Notes: generated from the sequence alone by a model not told the origin. 64,000 bases of DNA from Kribbella sandramycini (GCF_013131805.1 NZ_JABJRC010000008.1:1-64000); one strand, 5' to 3'; positions 15,614 to 25,955 are shown, counted from the stretch's first letter. Translations and numbers: made by a program.

Positions 15614-16216
15614 TCAGCGCAGGGATGCGGCGAAGGTCTCGAGGGCCGGGTAGCCGGCGTTCCCGGTGACGATCGTGGTCACCCCGGAGCCGATCAGCAC
15701 CAGCGCCTGCTCGTCCTTGCGGTCCAGCAGGACCTTGCGCTGCCAGGTCACGCCGGCGACCGACGACGTCCCGTCGTCCGAAGTCCGGCCGAGCTCGTCG
15801 GACTGGAACTTCGCCCCGGTGACGTTGGACTGCTCGAGCCCGACGTACTTCTTCTCGTTCGTGACGACGCCCAGGTGCCAGGTGATCGGCGACTGCTCCG
15901 GTGTGCGGAACTGCACACTCGTCGCCGCCCAGCCGGCCGGCAGCGGCTCCGGGCCGCGCACCCAGGAGGCGGCCTTGCGGGCATCCTCGAGCTGCGCGCT
16001 GTACTCGATCGCGCGGACCTTCTCCTCCTTGGGCCGCCACGTCACGATCATCAGGAACGCGACCACGATGAAGCAGGCCAGCAACGCCCAGACCATGTTG
16101 GTCAGCGTCCGCGCCTTGGCGCGATCCTTGCTGTTCTGCTCCCGGTAGGCGATCGCCTCCGCGCGCGCCCGGGCCTTCTCCCGCGCCGCCGCCTCGTCCT
16201 GACCAGTCGTACCCAT
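15614..16216 (-). CDS. DUF4245 domain membrane protein
   Basis: This 200-residue protein has a charged N-terminal coiled coil (EAAAREKARARAEAIAYREQ), one membrane helix (MVWALLACFIVVAFLMIVTW) and an outer domain matching DUF4245 (WRPKEEKVRAIEY, VRGPEPLPAGWAATSVQF, ALVLIGSGVTTIVTGNAGYPALETFAASL). The function is unknown. It is divergent from glpX, an arrangement conserved in actinobacteria (the Rv1100/glpX region of M. tuberculosis, from memory). GACACT lies 6 nt before the ATG, close to the leaderless pattern. Confidence 0.85.
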   Translation of the reverse strand: MGTTGQDEAAAREKARARAEAIAYREQNSKDRAKARTLTNMVWALLACFIVVAFLMIVTWRPKEEKVRAIEYSAQLEDARKAASWVRGPEPLPAGWAATSVQFRTPEQSPITWHLGVVTNEKKYVGLEQSNVTGAKFQSDELGRTSDDGTSSVAGVTWQRKVLLDRKDEQALVLIGSGVTTIVTGNAGYPALETFAASLR

Positions 16217-16263
16217 GACACGAGTGTCGCATCCTGGCTAAGACGTCCGATCACCGTGTTGGC

Positions 16264-16269
16264 TACGAT
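16264..16269 (+). promoter_or_regulatory. -10 box of glpX, probably leaderless
   Basis: TACGAT is followed by 8 nt and the glpX ATG at 16278, and no Shine-Dalgarno sequence is present. Confidence 0.45.
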
Positions 16270-16277
16270 CCGTTGAC

Positions 16278-17312
16278 ATGACCGACTCGACGATGCCGCC
16301 GGCCCATCTGGAAGTCGAGGCCGATGCGCCCGACCGCAACCTCGCTCTGGAGCTCGTGCGGGTCACCGAGGCCGCCGCGATGGCGGCCGGGCGGTGGGTC
16401 GGCCGGGGTGACAAGAACGGCGCGGACGGCGCCGCGGTGAACGCGATGCGGACGCTGATCGGCACCGTCGGGATGAACGGCGTGGTGGTGATCGGCGAGG
16501 GCGAGAAGGACAACGCCCCGATGCTCTACAACGGCGAGCGGGTCGGCGGCGGCGACGGGCCGGAGTGCGATGTCGCGGTCGATCCGGTCGACGGGACGAC
16601 GCTGGTCGCGAAGGGGATGAACAACGGGATCGCCGTGATGGCGGTCGCGCCGCGCAACTCGATGTACGACCCGTCCGCGGTGTTCTACATGGAGAAACTC
16701 GTCGTCGGCCCGGAGGCGGCCGACGTGGTCGACATCCGGCTGCCGGTCGCGGAGAACATCCGCCGGGTCGCGAAGGCCAAGGGCTCCTCGGTGGACGACG
16801 TCACCGTCGTCCTGCTCGACCGGCCGCGGCACGACGATCTCGCGCAGCAGATCCGGGCCACCGGCGCGCGGATCAAGTTCATCAGCGACGGCGATGTGGC
16901 CGGCGCGCTCGAGGCCGCCCGCCCGGACACCGGTCTGGACCTGCTGCTCGGGATCGGCGGGACGCCCGAGGGCATCATCGCCGCCTGCGCGATGAAGTGC
17001 CTGGGCGGCAAGATCCAGGGCCGCCTGTGGCCGACGGACGACGAGGAGCGGCAGAAGGCGGTCGACGCCGGGCACGACCTCGATCGCGTCCTCGACACCG
17101 ACGACCTGGTCAGCGGTGACGACTGCTTCTTCGTCGCGACCGGGATCACCGACGGCGAGCTGCTCCGCGGCGTCCGCTACGGCCGCTCGACCGCCCGCAC
17201 GCACTCGCTCGTGATGCGCTCGCGCAGCGGCACCATCCGCAGTATCGAGAGCGTCCACCAGCTCGAGAAATTGCGCGCCTACTCCGCCATCGACTTCGAG
17301 CACGCCAGATGA
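16278..17312 (+). CDS. glpX: Class II fructose-1,6-bisphosphatase
   Basis: This 344-residue GlpX enzyme hydrolyses fructose 1,6-bisphosphate to fructose 6-phosphate for gluconeogenesis. Metal and phosphate motifs are intact: [56 protein letters not shown] and [20 protein letters not shown]. It is the usual actinobacterial fructose bisphosphatase. The stop overlaps the next gene by ATGA (17309-17312), coupling it to a PfkB-type sugar kinase. Confidence 0.96.
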   Translation: MTDSTMPPAHLEVEADAPDRNLALELVRVTEAAAMAAGRWVGRGDKNGADGAAVNAMRTLIGTVGMNGVVVIGEGEKDNAPMLYNGERVGGGDGPECDVAVDPVDGTTLVAKGMNNGIAVMAVAPRNSMYDPSAVFYMEKLVVGPEAADVVDIRLPVAENIRRVAKAKGSSVDDVTVVLLDRPRHDDLAQQIRATGARIKFISDGDVAGALEAARPDTGLDLLLGIGGTPEGIIAACAMKCLGGKIQGRLWPTDDEERQKAVDAGHDLDRVLDTDDLVSGDDCFFVATGITDGELLRGVRYGRSTARTHSLVMRSRSGTIRSIESVHQLEKLRAYSAIDFEHAR

Positions 17313-18256
17313 GCGCACCTGTCCTGGTGATCGGCGAGGCGCTCGTCGACATCGTCAGCGCGGGCTCGAAGAAGAACGGCAACGGCAACGGCAAACCGAA
17401 GGCGACTCCCGGCGGCTCCCCCGCGAACGTCGCGGTCGGGCTGGCACGGCTCGGCGTACCGACGTCGCTCGTGACGCGGTTCGGCACCGACCCGTACGGC
17501 GATCAGCTCGGCGCGCACCTGTTCGGGAACGGCGTCCAGCTGGCGCCCGGCTCGGTCGACCCGGGCTTCCGGACCAGTACGGCGACGGCGAAGCTGGACG
17601 CGGCCGGGGTGGCGTCGTACCAGTTCGACATCACCTGGGAGCCGCCGGCGCTCTCGCTCAGCCGGGGCTGCCCGGCCGTGCACACCGGTTCGATCGCGAC
17701 CCTGCTGGAGCCGGGCGCGACCGCCATCCGCGAGTTCCTCGGATCGCTCGCCGATCAGCCGGTCACCGTCACGCTCGACCCGAATGCCCGCCCGACCATC
17801 ACGCCGGACCCGGTGTCCACCTGGGCTGCCGTCCGCGAGCTGGCCGCGCTGTCCGATCTGGTGAAGCTGAGCGACGAGGACTGTGAGTTCCTGCAGCCCG
17901 GGCAGTCGCCGGAGAGCATCGCGGTCGAGCTGCTGAGCGCGCCGCGGACGCAGTGCGTAGTGATCACCCGCGGTGGCGAGGGCGCGCTCGCGATCAGCCG
18001 CGAGGGCCGGATCGATGTCACCGCGCCGAAGATCGACGTCGTCGACACGGTCGGCGCGGGCGACTCGTTCATGGCGGCGCTGATCGCCGGGCTGAACAGC
18101 CACAGCCTGCTCAGCGCGGCCCGGCTGGCCGGGCTCACCTCCGACAGCCTGCGGGACGTCGTCGACTACGCGGTCAAGGCCGCGGCCATCACCTGCACGC
18201 GGCACGGCGCCGACCCGCCGACCGCCGCCGAGCACACTGCCACTTGGGGAGCCTGA
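17309..18256 (+). CDS. PfkB-family carbohydrate kinase (fructokinase-like)
   Basis: This 315-residue ribokinase-fold kinase starts [12 protein letters not shown] and has the [16 protein letters not shown] substrate motif. The anion-hole and catalytic-base motif [13 protein letters not shown] lies near residue 246. It probably phosphorylates fructose or a related sugar. An unusual low-complexity insert [11 protein letters not shown] sits at residues 19-29 in the lid region. It is coupled by ATGA to glpX upstream and by TGATG to a small membrane protein downstream, so the three genes form one operon. Confidence 0.88.
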   Translation: MSAPVLVIGEALVDIVSAGSKKNGNGNGKPKATPGGSPANVAVGLARLGVPTSLVTRFGTDPYGDQLGAHLFGNGVQLAPGSVDPGFRTSTATAKLDAAGVASYQFDITWEPPALSLSRGCPAVHTGSIATLLEPGATAIREFLGSLADQPVTVTLDPNARPTITPDPVSTWAAVRELAALSDLVKLSDEDCEFLQPGQSPESIAVELLSAPRTQCVVITRGGEGALAISREGRIDVTAPKIDVVDTVGAGDSFMAALIAGLNSHSLLSAARLAGLTSDSLRDVVDYAVKAAAITCTRHGADPPTAAEHTATWGA

Positions 18257-18726
18257 TGCCGGCAGCCGAGGTCTGGAACACCGAACTGGACAACGCGGGG
18301 AAGGTCACGTTCCTGCCCCGCACCAGCCGGCTCGTCACCCGCTTGATCGGCTTCGGCGTGTTCACCGTCGCGTCGATCTTCTCGAACGTCAGCCATCTGC
18401 GCAGCGAGAACATCACCGGTCTGGTCGACGTCCTGCGGCTGACCGCACTGGCCGCGTTCATCTACGGGACCGGCCTGACGACCTGGCAGCTGGTCACAAG
18501 GCGTCCGGTCATCACGGTCGACACAGAGGGCATCACGCGCGGCCGGACGCTCAAGTGGTCGGCGATCGACCGGATCGAGGACCCGATCGGGATCCCGGGC
18601 GCCCGTACGGTCTCGGTCCAGCCGACGGATCGGAAGATCCGGCCGCTGGGTGTCACCTTCGACAACGTCGAGGACCTGGACGCGTTCGCGGCCTGGCTCC
18701 GAACCGTACAGGCCCGCAACAGCTAA
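18256..18726 (+). CDS. Two-helix membrane protein, PH-like (paralogue family member 1)
   Basis: This 156-residue protein has an N-terminal segment EVWNTELDNAGKVTF, two membrane helices (residues about 32-50 and 62-80) and a C-terminal soluble domain (RPVITVDTEGITRGRTLKWSAIDRI...LDAFAAWLRTVQ) that resembles a small PH-like beta domain. Three further members with the same plan lie at 21597-22091, 22317-22817 and 22850-23389. The function is unknown. Its start overlaps the kinase stop (TGATG), and its stop overlaps the convergent FadR-type gene by 4 bp. Confidence 0.75.
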   Translation: MPAAEVWNTELDNAGKVTFLPRTSRLVTRLIGFGVFTVASIFSNVSHLRSENITGLVDVLRLTALAAFIYGTGLTTWQLVTRRPVITVDTEGITRGRTLKWSAIDRIEDPIGIPGARTVSVQPTDRKIRPLGVTFDNVEDLDAFAAWLRTVQARNS

Positions 18727-19391
18727 CGAACGACGGCGAGAATCGCCGCGAGGTGCTCGCGACTGCGGGCGGCGGCGAGCTCGGCGTCGCTGTCGCGCAC
18801 GGCGTCGGCGATCGCGACGTGCGCGGCCTGGTCCTGGCGGTGCAGGCGGTCGGTGTCGAGGCGCAGCAGGTCGATCATCGTCGTTCGGATCCGCGGGACG
18901 AAGGTGTCGAACAACTCCAGCAGGACGGCGTTGTGCGCGGCCGTCACCAATGCGCGGTGGAAGGCCAGGTCAGCCTCGACGTACCAGTCGTCGGGTGACT
19001 TCTCGGCGGCGTCCAGCCGGTCCTTGAGGGTGTGCCGGAAGCTCTTCAGATCGGCCTGCGTACGCCGGGACGCGGCCAGCCGGGCCGCCTCGGTCTCGAT
19101 CGCCAGCCGCCCCTCCAGGACGTCGGTGATATCGGCGCGGCGGAGCACCTGGTCCCAGTCCTCGACGGCTTGGTGCGCGATCACGAACACCCCGGCGCCC
19201 TGCCGGCTCTCCAGCACCCGGCGACCGGCCAGCTCCCGGACGGCCTCGCGGATCGTGGACCGGCCGACGCCGAGCTGCGCGGCCAGCGTCGTCTCGCCGG
19301 GCAGCTTCTGGCCGAGGGCCCACTCGCCGCCGCCGATCCGGCGCAGCAGCTCCTCGGCGGCCTGCTCGGCCAGCGGGTGTCGGCGAATCAT
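18723..19391 (-). CDS. FadR/GntR-family transcriptional regulator (FCD domain)
   Basis: This 222-residue protein has an N-terminal GntR winged helix (LAEQAAEELLRRIGGGEWALGQKLPGETTLAAQLGVGRSTIREAVRELAGRRVLESRQGAGVFV) and a C-terminal FCD all-helical domain. The typical metal/ligand residues are seen in EADLAFHRALVTAAHN and QAAHVAIADAV. It is divergent from a leuA-like gene and probably controls it. The ATG at 19391 lies 7 nt after TACACT, indicating a leaderless transcript. A longer reading frame from 19475 crosses the divergent promoter region and is unlikely. Confidence 0.9.
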   Translation of the reverse strand: MIRRHPLAEQAAEELLRRIGGGEWALGQKLPGETTLAAQLGVGRSTIREAVRELAGRRVLESRQGAGVFVIAHQAVEDWDQVLRRADITDVLEGRLAIETEAARLAASRRTQADLKSFRHTLKDRLDAAEKSPDDWYVEADLAFHRALVTAAHNAVLLELFDTFVPRIRTTMIDLLRLDTDRLHRQDQAAHVAIADAVRDSDAELAAARSREHLAAILAVVR

Positions 19392-19422
19392 GCGGATCAG
19401 TGTAGGGGTCGGCCAGGTGCTT

Positions 19423-19465
19423 CTCAGGTTATCAGCTTGTCTGAGGAGTTGATTCGGATTACCGT
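19423..19465. promoter_or_regulatory. FadR-type operator overlapping divergent promoters
   Basis: Nested dyads CTCAG (19423-19427) / CTGAG (19441-19445) and TCAG-N5-CTGA (19432-19444) lie between the two genes. For the leuA-like gene, TTGTCT (19437-19442), a 17-bp spacer and TACCGT (19460-19465) precede the ATG at 19474 by 8 nt. For the regulator the -10 box is TACACT (19404-19399, minus strand), and its -35 region falls on the left arm. The dyad thus covers both -35 regions. Confidence 0.55.
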
Positions 19466-19473
19466 CGATACCC

Positions 19474-20808
19474 ATGGACTGGAACCGTCAGCAGCACTCC
19501 CCGATGCCGAGCCACCGCTACCGCGACGTCTTCGCCCGGGTGCCGGTCGAGCCGCTCGCGCGAACCTGGCCGGACCGGCGGCTGACCCGCGCCCCGCTCT
19601 GGGTGCCGGTCGACCTCCGGGACGGCAACCAGGCGCTGGCCGAGCCGATGGACCCCGAACGCAAACGCCGCTTCTTCGAGCTGATGGTTGCCATCGGCTA
19701 CAAAGAGATCGAGGTCGGCTACCCGTCGGCGTCGCAGACCGACTTCGATTTCGTCCGGCTGCTGGCGACGTCCGAGCTGGTGCCGGACGAAGTCACGATC
19801 GTGGTCTTCACGCCGGCCCGGCCGGAGCTGATCGCGCGGACGCTGGAGTCGATCCAGGGCATCCGCGGGCAGGTCGTCGTCCACATGTACGCCGCCACGG
19901 CGCCGGTCTGGCGGGACGTCGTACTGCGGCGGACGCGGGACGAACTGGCCGAGCTGGTGCGGGCCGGGGCCGAGCAGGTGCTGCGGTCGGCCGGTGAGTC
20001 GGTGCGATTCCAGTTCTCGCCGGAGGTGTTCAACCTGACCGAGCCGGACTACATCCTGGAGCTGGCCGACCAGGTCACCAAGGTCTGGGACGCGCGACCG
20101 GAGCGGCCGGTGATCCTGAACCTGCCGGCCACCGTCGAGGTCGCGACGCCCAATGTGTACGCCGACCAGATCGAGTACATGGATCAGAACCTGCCACGGC
20201 GGGACGGCGTGATCCTGTCTGTGCACCCGCACAACGACCGCGGGACCGGGATCGCCTGCGCAGAGCTCGCCGTCCTGGCCGGGGCACAACGCGTCGAGGG
20301 CTGCATCTTCGGCAACGGCGAGCGGACCGGGAACGTCGACCTCGCCACCCTGGCGCTGAACCTGCACACCCAGGGCGTCGACCCGATGATCGACTTCTCC
20401 GATCTCGACCGGATTCGGGAGACCGTCGAGTACTGCACGCGGATGCCGATCCACCCGCGGCACCCGTACGTCGGGGAGCTCGTCCACACCGCGTTCTCGG
20501 GAACGCATCAGGACGCGATCCGGAAGGGGCTCGCCGCGCGCACCGGCGAGCGCTGGGAGGTGCCGTACCTGCCGATCGATCCGGCGGACGTCGGGCGTGG
20601 CTACGAGGCCGTCGTCCGGGTGAACAGCCAGTCGGGGAAGGGCGGGATCGCGCATGTGCTGGAGACGGCATACGGCGTCCAGATGTCGGCTGCCGAGCAG
20701 GTGAGCTTCGCCCGGCATGTACAACGGCATACGGACGCTACTGGGCGCGAGGCATCGGCGGCGGAGCTGAAGACGCTGTACGAGGAGGTCTACGGGTGCT
20801 CGAACTGA
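19474..20808 (+). CDS. 2-isopropylmalate synthase-like enzyme lacking the regulatory domain
   Basis: This 444-residue protein has the complete catalytic TIM barrel of Leu[11 protein letters not shown] with catalytic Arg and metal Asp, [41 protein letters not shown], the metal motif [11 protein letters not shown] and the [12 protein letters not shown] active-site segment. Subdomain residues follow, ending with [16 protein letters not shown]. It ends before the C-terminal allosteric domain of about 120 residues that binds leucine in full-length actinobacterial LeuA (about 560-600 residues). It may be a feedback-insensitive LeuA or a paralogue with another 2-oxoacid. It is divergent from a FadR regulator and overlaps an ABC ATPase gene by 13 bp. 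Confidence 0.85.
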   Translation: MDWNRQQHSPMPSHRYRDVFARVPVEPLARTWPDRRLTRAPLWVPVDLRDGNQALAEPMDPERKRRFFELMVAIGYKEIEVGYPSASQTDFDFVRLLATSELVPDEVTIVVFTPARPELIARTLESIQGIRGQVVVHMYAATAPVWRDVVLRRTRDELAELVRAGAEQVLRSAGESVRFQFSPEVFNLTEPDYILELADQVTKVWDARPERPVILNLPATVEVATPNVYADQIEYMDQNLPRRDGVILSVHPHNDRGTGIACAELAVLAGAQRVEGCIFGNGERTGNVDLATLALNLHTQGVDPMIDFSDLDRIRETVEYCTRMPIHPRHPYVGELVHTAFSGTHQDAIRKGLAARTGERWEVPYLPIDPADVGRGYEAVVRVNSQSGKGGIAHVLETAYGVQMSAAEQVSFARHVQRHTDATGREASAAELKTLYEEVYGCSN

Positions 20809-21569
20809 AGGACGTCGACTTCGTCCGGGACGGGAAGCTGTTGCTCGGCGGGGTGTCGCTGACGGTCGCCGGAGGTGAGCGCTGGGCGTTGCTCGGGCCG
20901 AACGGCGCGGGGAAGAGCACGCTGCTGAACCTGTGCGGTGCGATCACGCACCCGACGCGCGGGACGGTCGAGATCCTCGGCCGACGGCTCGGCACCGTCG
21001 ACATCCGGACGCTGCGGGAGTCAATCGGGCATGTGAACCCGCGGCATCCGCTGCGCTCGCCGCTGTCGCTGACGGACGTCGTTCTGACCGGTCTGACCGG
21101 GACGATCGAGCGGATGCCGCGGTGGGAGCCTTCTGCTGAGCAGACTGCGCGGGCGGCTGAGCTGATCGCCCTGCTCGGGGTAGCCGACTTGGCCAGGGCC
21201 TCCTGGACGACGCTCTCCCAGGGCGAGCGCGGTCGCGCACTGATCGCTCGGGCGCTGATCCCCGGGCCGCAGCTGCTTCTGCTCGACGAGCCGACCACTG
21301 GTCTCGATCTGGCCGCTCGTGAGCAGCTGCTCGAAACGCTCGACCACATCCACAGCACGCATCCGAATCTCGCATCTGTGCTGGTGACTCATCACCTGGA
21401 GGAGCTCCCGAGGTCGACCACACATGCGGTCCTGCTGCACAACGGCCGGGTGCTGGCGGCAGGGCGGGCGGACGACGTCCTCACCACTCCCCTGGTCACC
21501 GAAACGTTCGCTCATCCCATCCAGATCCACCGGGCCGCGGGCCGCTGGTTGGCCACCACCCACCGGTAG
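20796..21569 (+). CDS. ABC transporter ATP-binding protein without adjacent permease
   Basis: This 257-residue single ATPase has Walker [10 protein letters not shown], the signature [15 protein letters not shown], Walker [14 protein letters not shown] and a switch His in [11 protein letters not shown]. It resembles the YlmA-type soluble ABC ATPases. No permease is adjacent. The GTG start at 20796 lies inside the last codons of the leuA-like gene and is preceded by GAGGAGGT with 6-nt spacing, so translation is coupled. The next gene downstream encodes a two-helix membrane protein of unknown function, which could be a partner. Confidence 0.9.
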   Translation: MLELKDVDFVRDGKLLLGGVSLTVAGGERWALLGPNGAGKSTLLNLCGAITHPTRGTVEILGRRLGTVDIRTLRESIGHVNPRHPLRSPLSLTDVVLTGLTGTIERMPRWEPSAEQTARAAELIALLGVADLARASWTTLSQGERGRALIARALIPGPQLLLLDEPTTGLDLAAREQLLETLDHIHSTHPNLASVLVTHHLEELPRSTTHAVLLHNGRVLAAGRADDVLTTPLVTETFAHPIQIHRAAGRWLATTHR

Positions 21570-21596
21570 ACTCAGCCCTCCTGGGAGGGGGTGGGC

Positions 21597-22091
21597 ATGG
21601 CGGTCATGGGTGAGTCGTCTCGGGCGGTCTGGGCGGGTACGTACGACCAGGTCAGCCGGGTGGAGTTCGGCGTCCGGGCGGCGCCGTACCGGCGGCAGAC
21701 CACTGTGCTCAGCCTGGTGATGATCGCCCTGCTGGTGTGGATCTGGGTGCTGCCGGATAGCAGTGAGCTGTGGCTGCCGTTGATGGTGGCGGTGCTCGCG
21801 CTCGGCGGGTTGAGCTTCTGGTTCACCGCGCAGACGGTCAGCAAGCGGATCGTGCTGCTCGTGGACGCCGATGGGATCCGGGCCGGACGGAATCGCCTGT
21901 CCTGGCAGCAGATCGGTACGATCGGCGTCCCGCGGCGGAACCGGCTGACGGTCACCCCGAAGGACCCACAGCTTCGGCAGCTGACGATCACGCCGTCCGC
22001 CGTCGCCGACCTGACCGCCCTCGCCGGGTGGCTCGAAGACGTTCTCGCACAGCACCGGAGCAGGAGTGAGTCGGATGCCGAAACCCGATAA
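21597..22091 (+). CDS. Two-helix membrane protein, PH-like (paralogue family member 2)
   Basis: This 164-residue protein follows the family plan: an N-terminal AVWAGTYDQVSRVEF segment, two helices (TVLSLVMIALLVWIWVLP and LWLPLMVAVLALGGLSFWF) and a C-terminal domain with ILLVDADGIRAGRNRLSWQQIGTIG and VADLTALAGWLEDVL. It is homologous to the proteins at 18256-18726, 22317-22817 and 22850-23389. The ATG at 21597 has GGGAGGGGG directly upstream. The gene lies 27 bp after the ABC ATPase gene. The function is unknown. Confidence 0.75.
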   Translation: MAVMGESSRAVWAGTYDQVSRVEFGVRAAPYRRQTTVLSLVMIALLVWIWVLPDSSELWLPLMVAVLALGGLSFWFTAQTVSKRIVLLVDADGIRAGRNRLSWQQIGTIGVPRRNRLTVTPKDPQLRQLTITPSAVADLTALAGWLEDVLAQHRSRSESDAETR

Positions 22092-22311
22092 GGCCAAGCC
22101 GGAGACCAAACTCGTCGTCCGCCCGAACGCGGCCCGCCGCCTGGCTCCCCTCCTGCTCGCGCCGCTCCTCCTGCTGGCCGCCCTCTGCATCCCACAGATC
22201 CAGTCCTCCGAAGGCGCCCAGCGAACCTACTTCGCGATCGCCCTCGGCTTCGCCGTCGTCGCGGCCGCCTGCCTCGTCATCGCGCTCTGGCGCGGCCGCA
22301 CCCAGGACTGA
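22075..22311 (+). CDS. Small two-helix membrane protein
   Basis: This 78-residue protein has a basic, lysine-rich N-terminus (MPKPDKAKPETKLVVRPNAARR) and two hydrophobic helices (APLLLAPLLLLAALCIP and YFAIALGFAVVAAACLVIALW). The ATG at 22075 follows GGAG by 8 nt and overlaps the upstream gene by 17 bp; a GTG at 22066 is an alternative. No family is recognised. It lies between two members of the PH-like membrane family and may work with them. Confidence 0.6.
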   Translation: MPKPDKAKPETKLVVRPNAARRLAPLLLAPLLLLAALCIPQIQSSEGAQRTYFAIALGFAVVAAACLVIALWRGRTQD

Positions 22312-22316
22312 CCCCC

Positions 22317-22817
22317 ATGCCGACCATGGGCGACCAGTCCCCCGAGGCCTGGACCGCGGAACTCGAAGGCACCGGCCGCGTCGAGTTCCCCTTACGCCGC
22401 AAACCCTTCGGCCTCCGCGGCCTGGTCTTCCTCCTGATCCTGTCCCCGACCTTCATCTCGTCGAGCACCAGAATCAGCACCGAGACCGGCTTCGGTTTCG
22501 CCATCAATCTGGTCGCCTTCATCGCCTACCTGAGCGGCCTCTGCTTTGTCGCCGGATGCCTGATCCTCCGGCGTCCGCTCGTCGCAGTCGACACCGAAGG
22601 ACTGCAGATCGGCCGCCAACGCCTCCCCTGGTCCGACTTCGGCACCACCGGCTTCCCCACCGGCCCCCTTCCCGTGCGCACCCTCCCCATCATCCCGGCC
22701 GACGCCTGGGCCAACCACCTCCACGTCGCCCAGGACAACGTCCGCGACCTGGCCGCCTTCGCCGGCTGGCTCGGCGTCCAGCACAAAACGCACACCGCTG
22801 CCCCTCCCGCCCACTAG
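22317..22817 (+). CDS. Two-helix membrane protein, PH-like (paralogue family member 3)
   Basis: This 166-residue protein starts with the family segment EAWTAELEGTGRVEFPL. Two helices follow (GLVFLLILSPTFI and AFIAYLSGLCFVAGCLIL), then RRPLVAVDTEGLQIGRQRLPWSDFGTTGF and VRDLAAFAGWLGVQ. It is homologous to three other proteins here. It begins 5 nt after the stop of the small membrane protein gene and is probably translated by coupling. A rare TTA leucine codon lies at 22392-22394. The function is unknown. Confidence 0.72.
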   Translation: MPTMGDQSPEAWTAELEGTGRVEFPLRRKPFGLRGLVFLLILSPTFISSSTRISTETGFGFAINLVAFIAYLSGLCFVAGCLILRRPLVAVDTEGLQIGRQRLPWSDFGTTGFPTGPLPVRTLPIIPADAWANHLHVAQDNVRDLAAFAGWLGVQHKTHTAAPPAH

Positions 22818-22849
22818 CCTCGGACCCCAGCGCAGCACGAGGGGGACGA

Positions 22850-23389
22850 ATGAGCACACCGCAGCGACTCGGCGAGGCCGGACCTGAGGTCTGGGACGCC
22901 GAATTCCGCCGTACCGGCCGCGTCGAGTTCCCGATCGGCAAGTGGGCCGCAGCCACCGGTGGCACCCTCATCGCCTGGACCACAGCCCTGGGGTTCTTCA
23001 CCTGGCGCCTCACCCAGGTCTGGTCCGACGGCGGCTTCACCGTCGTCTACCGCAGCGCGCTCGTCCTCTTCGTCCTCACGATGGCCACCCGCGCCGCCCT
23101 CCGCGTCTTCCGCGGCGCCAACCGCCTGCTGGTCGACACCACCGGCATCACCCTTCAAGGCGACTCGGTCCCCTGGCACGACATCACCACCATCGAGCCA
23201 CCCCGCCGCCCGTTCCTCGACGCCCAACGAGTCCGCGTCAAGTCCCCCGACACCGACCTCGACATCACCCGGGCCGCCGTCCGCAACCTCCCCGCCCTCA
23301 CCCCCTGGCTCCAACAACTCCACGCCGAGCTGGGCCGGCAGCCCGAGGCCGAACCCGGCCTGGAAGGCCTGCGCGGCCCGCTCGAGTAG
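22850..23389 (+). CDS. Two-helix membrane protein, PH-like (paralogue family member 4)
   Basis: This 179-residue protein has the family segment EVWDAEFRRTGRVEFPI, two helices (GGTLIAWTTALGFFTW and SALVLFVLTMATRAALRVF), NRLLVDTTGITLQGDSVPWHDITTIEPPRRP and VRNLPALTPWLQQL. The ATG at 22850 has GAGGGGG 5 nt upstream. The C-terminus is extended by an acidic tail. It is the last gene of the run and is convergent with the DUF1707 gene, from which it is separated by 6 bp. The function is unknown. Confidence 0.72.
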   Translation: MSTPQRLGEAGPEVWDAEFRRTGRVEFPIGKWAAATGGTLIAWTTALGFFTWRLTQVWSDGGFTVVYRSALVLFVLTMATRAALRVFRGANRLLVDTTGITLQGDSVPWHDITTIEPPRRPFLDAQRVRVKSPDTDLDITRAAVRNLPALTPWLQQLHAELGRQPEAEPGLEGLRGPLE

Positions 23390-23395
23390 CGCGGG

Positions 23396-24064
23396 TCAGC
23401 TGAGGCCGAGGCGTTTGGAGAGGCGGGGGCCGCGTTTGATCTTGATGTCGCCGAGGATGGCGGTGCCGCGGATGTGGAAGGTTTTGGGGTGGGCGTTGGG
23501 GGCGGGGGCGGCGGCGAGGGGGGCGGATTGCTCGGAGACGTTGCCGAGGATGGGGTTGGAGTCGATCAGGACGACGGCGTCGGCGGGGACGCGGATCTTG
23601 ACGTCGGCGAGGATCGACTTGACGTCGACGTAGATGTCGTCGAACGGGAGGGTCGCCTCGGTGTAGTCGAGGGTGATGTCGCCGAGGACGGCGTTCACCT
23701 CCTGGCGCTGCGGGGCCTGCCAGTTGCCCTGGCGTTTGGCGTCGCCGAGGAAGGCGTTGATGACGGGGCCGGTGAGCAGGACGACGTCCGCGCCGGGCTG
23801 CGGGGCCGGGTCGGGGGCGGCGAGGCCGTTGGGCAGGTCGGCGGTGAGGGTGATCAGCTCGCCGTAGGTCTTGGAGGCGTAGAGGGTCTCCAGCCGTTCG
23901 TCGAGCTCGTCGTAGGACAGGCGGCCTTCGCCCGCGGCCTCGCGCAGGACGTCGGCGACCTGCTCACGCTCGAGATCGGAGACCCGGCGGCGCAGCGCTG
24001 GATCCACCGGCTCGGGGGTCGCGTCCTGCGGGCGGTTCTCCTGGGGTACGTCGTCCTGGGCCAC
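23396..24064 (-). CDS. DUF1707 (SHOCT-like) and LiaF-like C-terminal domain protein
   Basis: This protein of about 222 residues has an N-terminal DUF1707/SHOCT-like helix pair (VSDLEREQVADVLREAAGEGRLSYDELDERLETLYASKTYGEL). Its C-terminal beta-helical domain resembles the cell-wall-active antibiotic response LiaF/DUF2154 type (INAFLGDAKRQGNW, VNAVLGDITLDYTEA, VKSILADVKIRVP, GTAILGDIKIKRG). Such proteins are linked to envelope stress sensing, but the role here is unknown. No membrane segment is seen. The GTG at 24064 is chosen because TAAGGT lies 7 nt upstream; GTG 24070 is an alternative. The reading frame is open further upstream but lacks coding character. Confidence 0.75.
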   Translation of the reverse strand: MAQDDVPQENRPQDATPEPVDPALRRRVSDLEREQVADVLREAAGEGRLSYDELDERLETLYASKTYGELITLTADLPNGLAAPDPAPQPGADVVLLTGPVINAFLGDAKRQGNWQAPQRQEVNAVLGDITLDYTEATLPFDDIYVDVKSILADVKIRVPADAVVLIDSNPILGNVSEQSAPLAAAPAPNAHPKTFHIRGTAILGDIKIKRGPRLSKRLGLS

Positions 24065-24144
24065 GTCCACGACCTTACGCGCGCCGCGGTCCGGCCGCTC
24101 TCCGATACCTCCCCTACCCACCCCTGATCGGACCCCTGAGATTG

Positions 24145-24235
24145 GTGCCCCGCGGGCGGGGTGGCTCGAGCGATAGCGGTGGTCAGGTGCGTGCCTGGGC
24201 GCCGGTAGCGCCGAGGCAGCCCGCCCGCGGGGCAC
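24145..24235. other. Long rod-like imperfect palindrome, candidate structured RNA or regulatory element
   Basis: A perfect 16-bp inverted repeat (GTGCCCCGCGGGCGGG at 24145-24160, complement at 24220-24235) closes a 59-nt interior that keeps pairing. After single mismatches at 24161/24219 and 24164/24216, pairs run 24165-24168 with 24212-24215, 24170-24172 with 24209-24211 (A24169 bulged), 24174-24175 with 24206-24207 and 24177-24179 with 24202-24204. A small CAGG/CCTG hairpin is at the tip. It lies in the divergent gap between the DUF1707 gene and fumA, where no terminator is needed. It does not carry the GGAA tetraloop and AGCAG of an SRP RNA. Confidence 0.6.
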
Positions 24236-24277
24236 TAAGCTGGATCAGTCCAGTCCACTGTCCATGGAGGTCTGCCG

Positions 24278-25942
<1,665 letters not shown>

Positions 25943-25955
25943 TCGCCGAGATTTT

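Noticed and set aside
24145-24235. SRP (4.5S) RNA gene
   Set aside because: The rod shape is similar, but the tip lacks the conserved GGAA tetraloop and the AGCAG internal loop on either strand.
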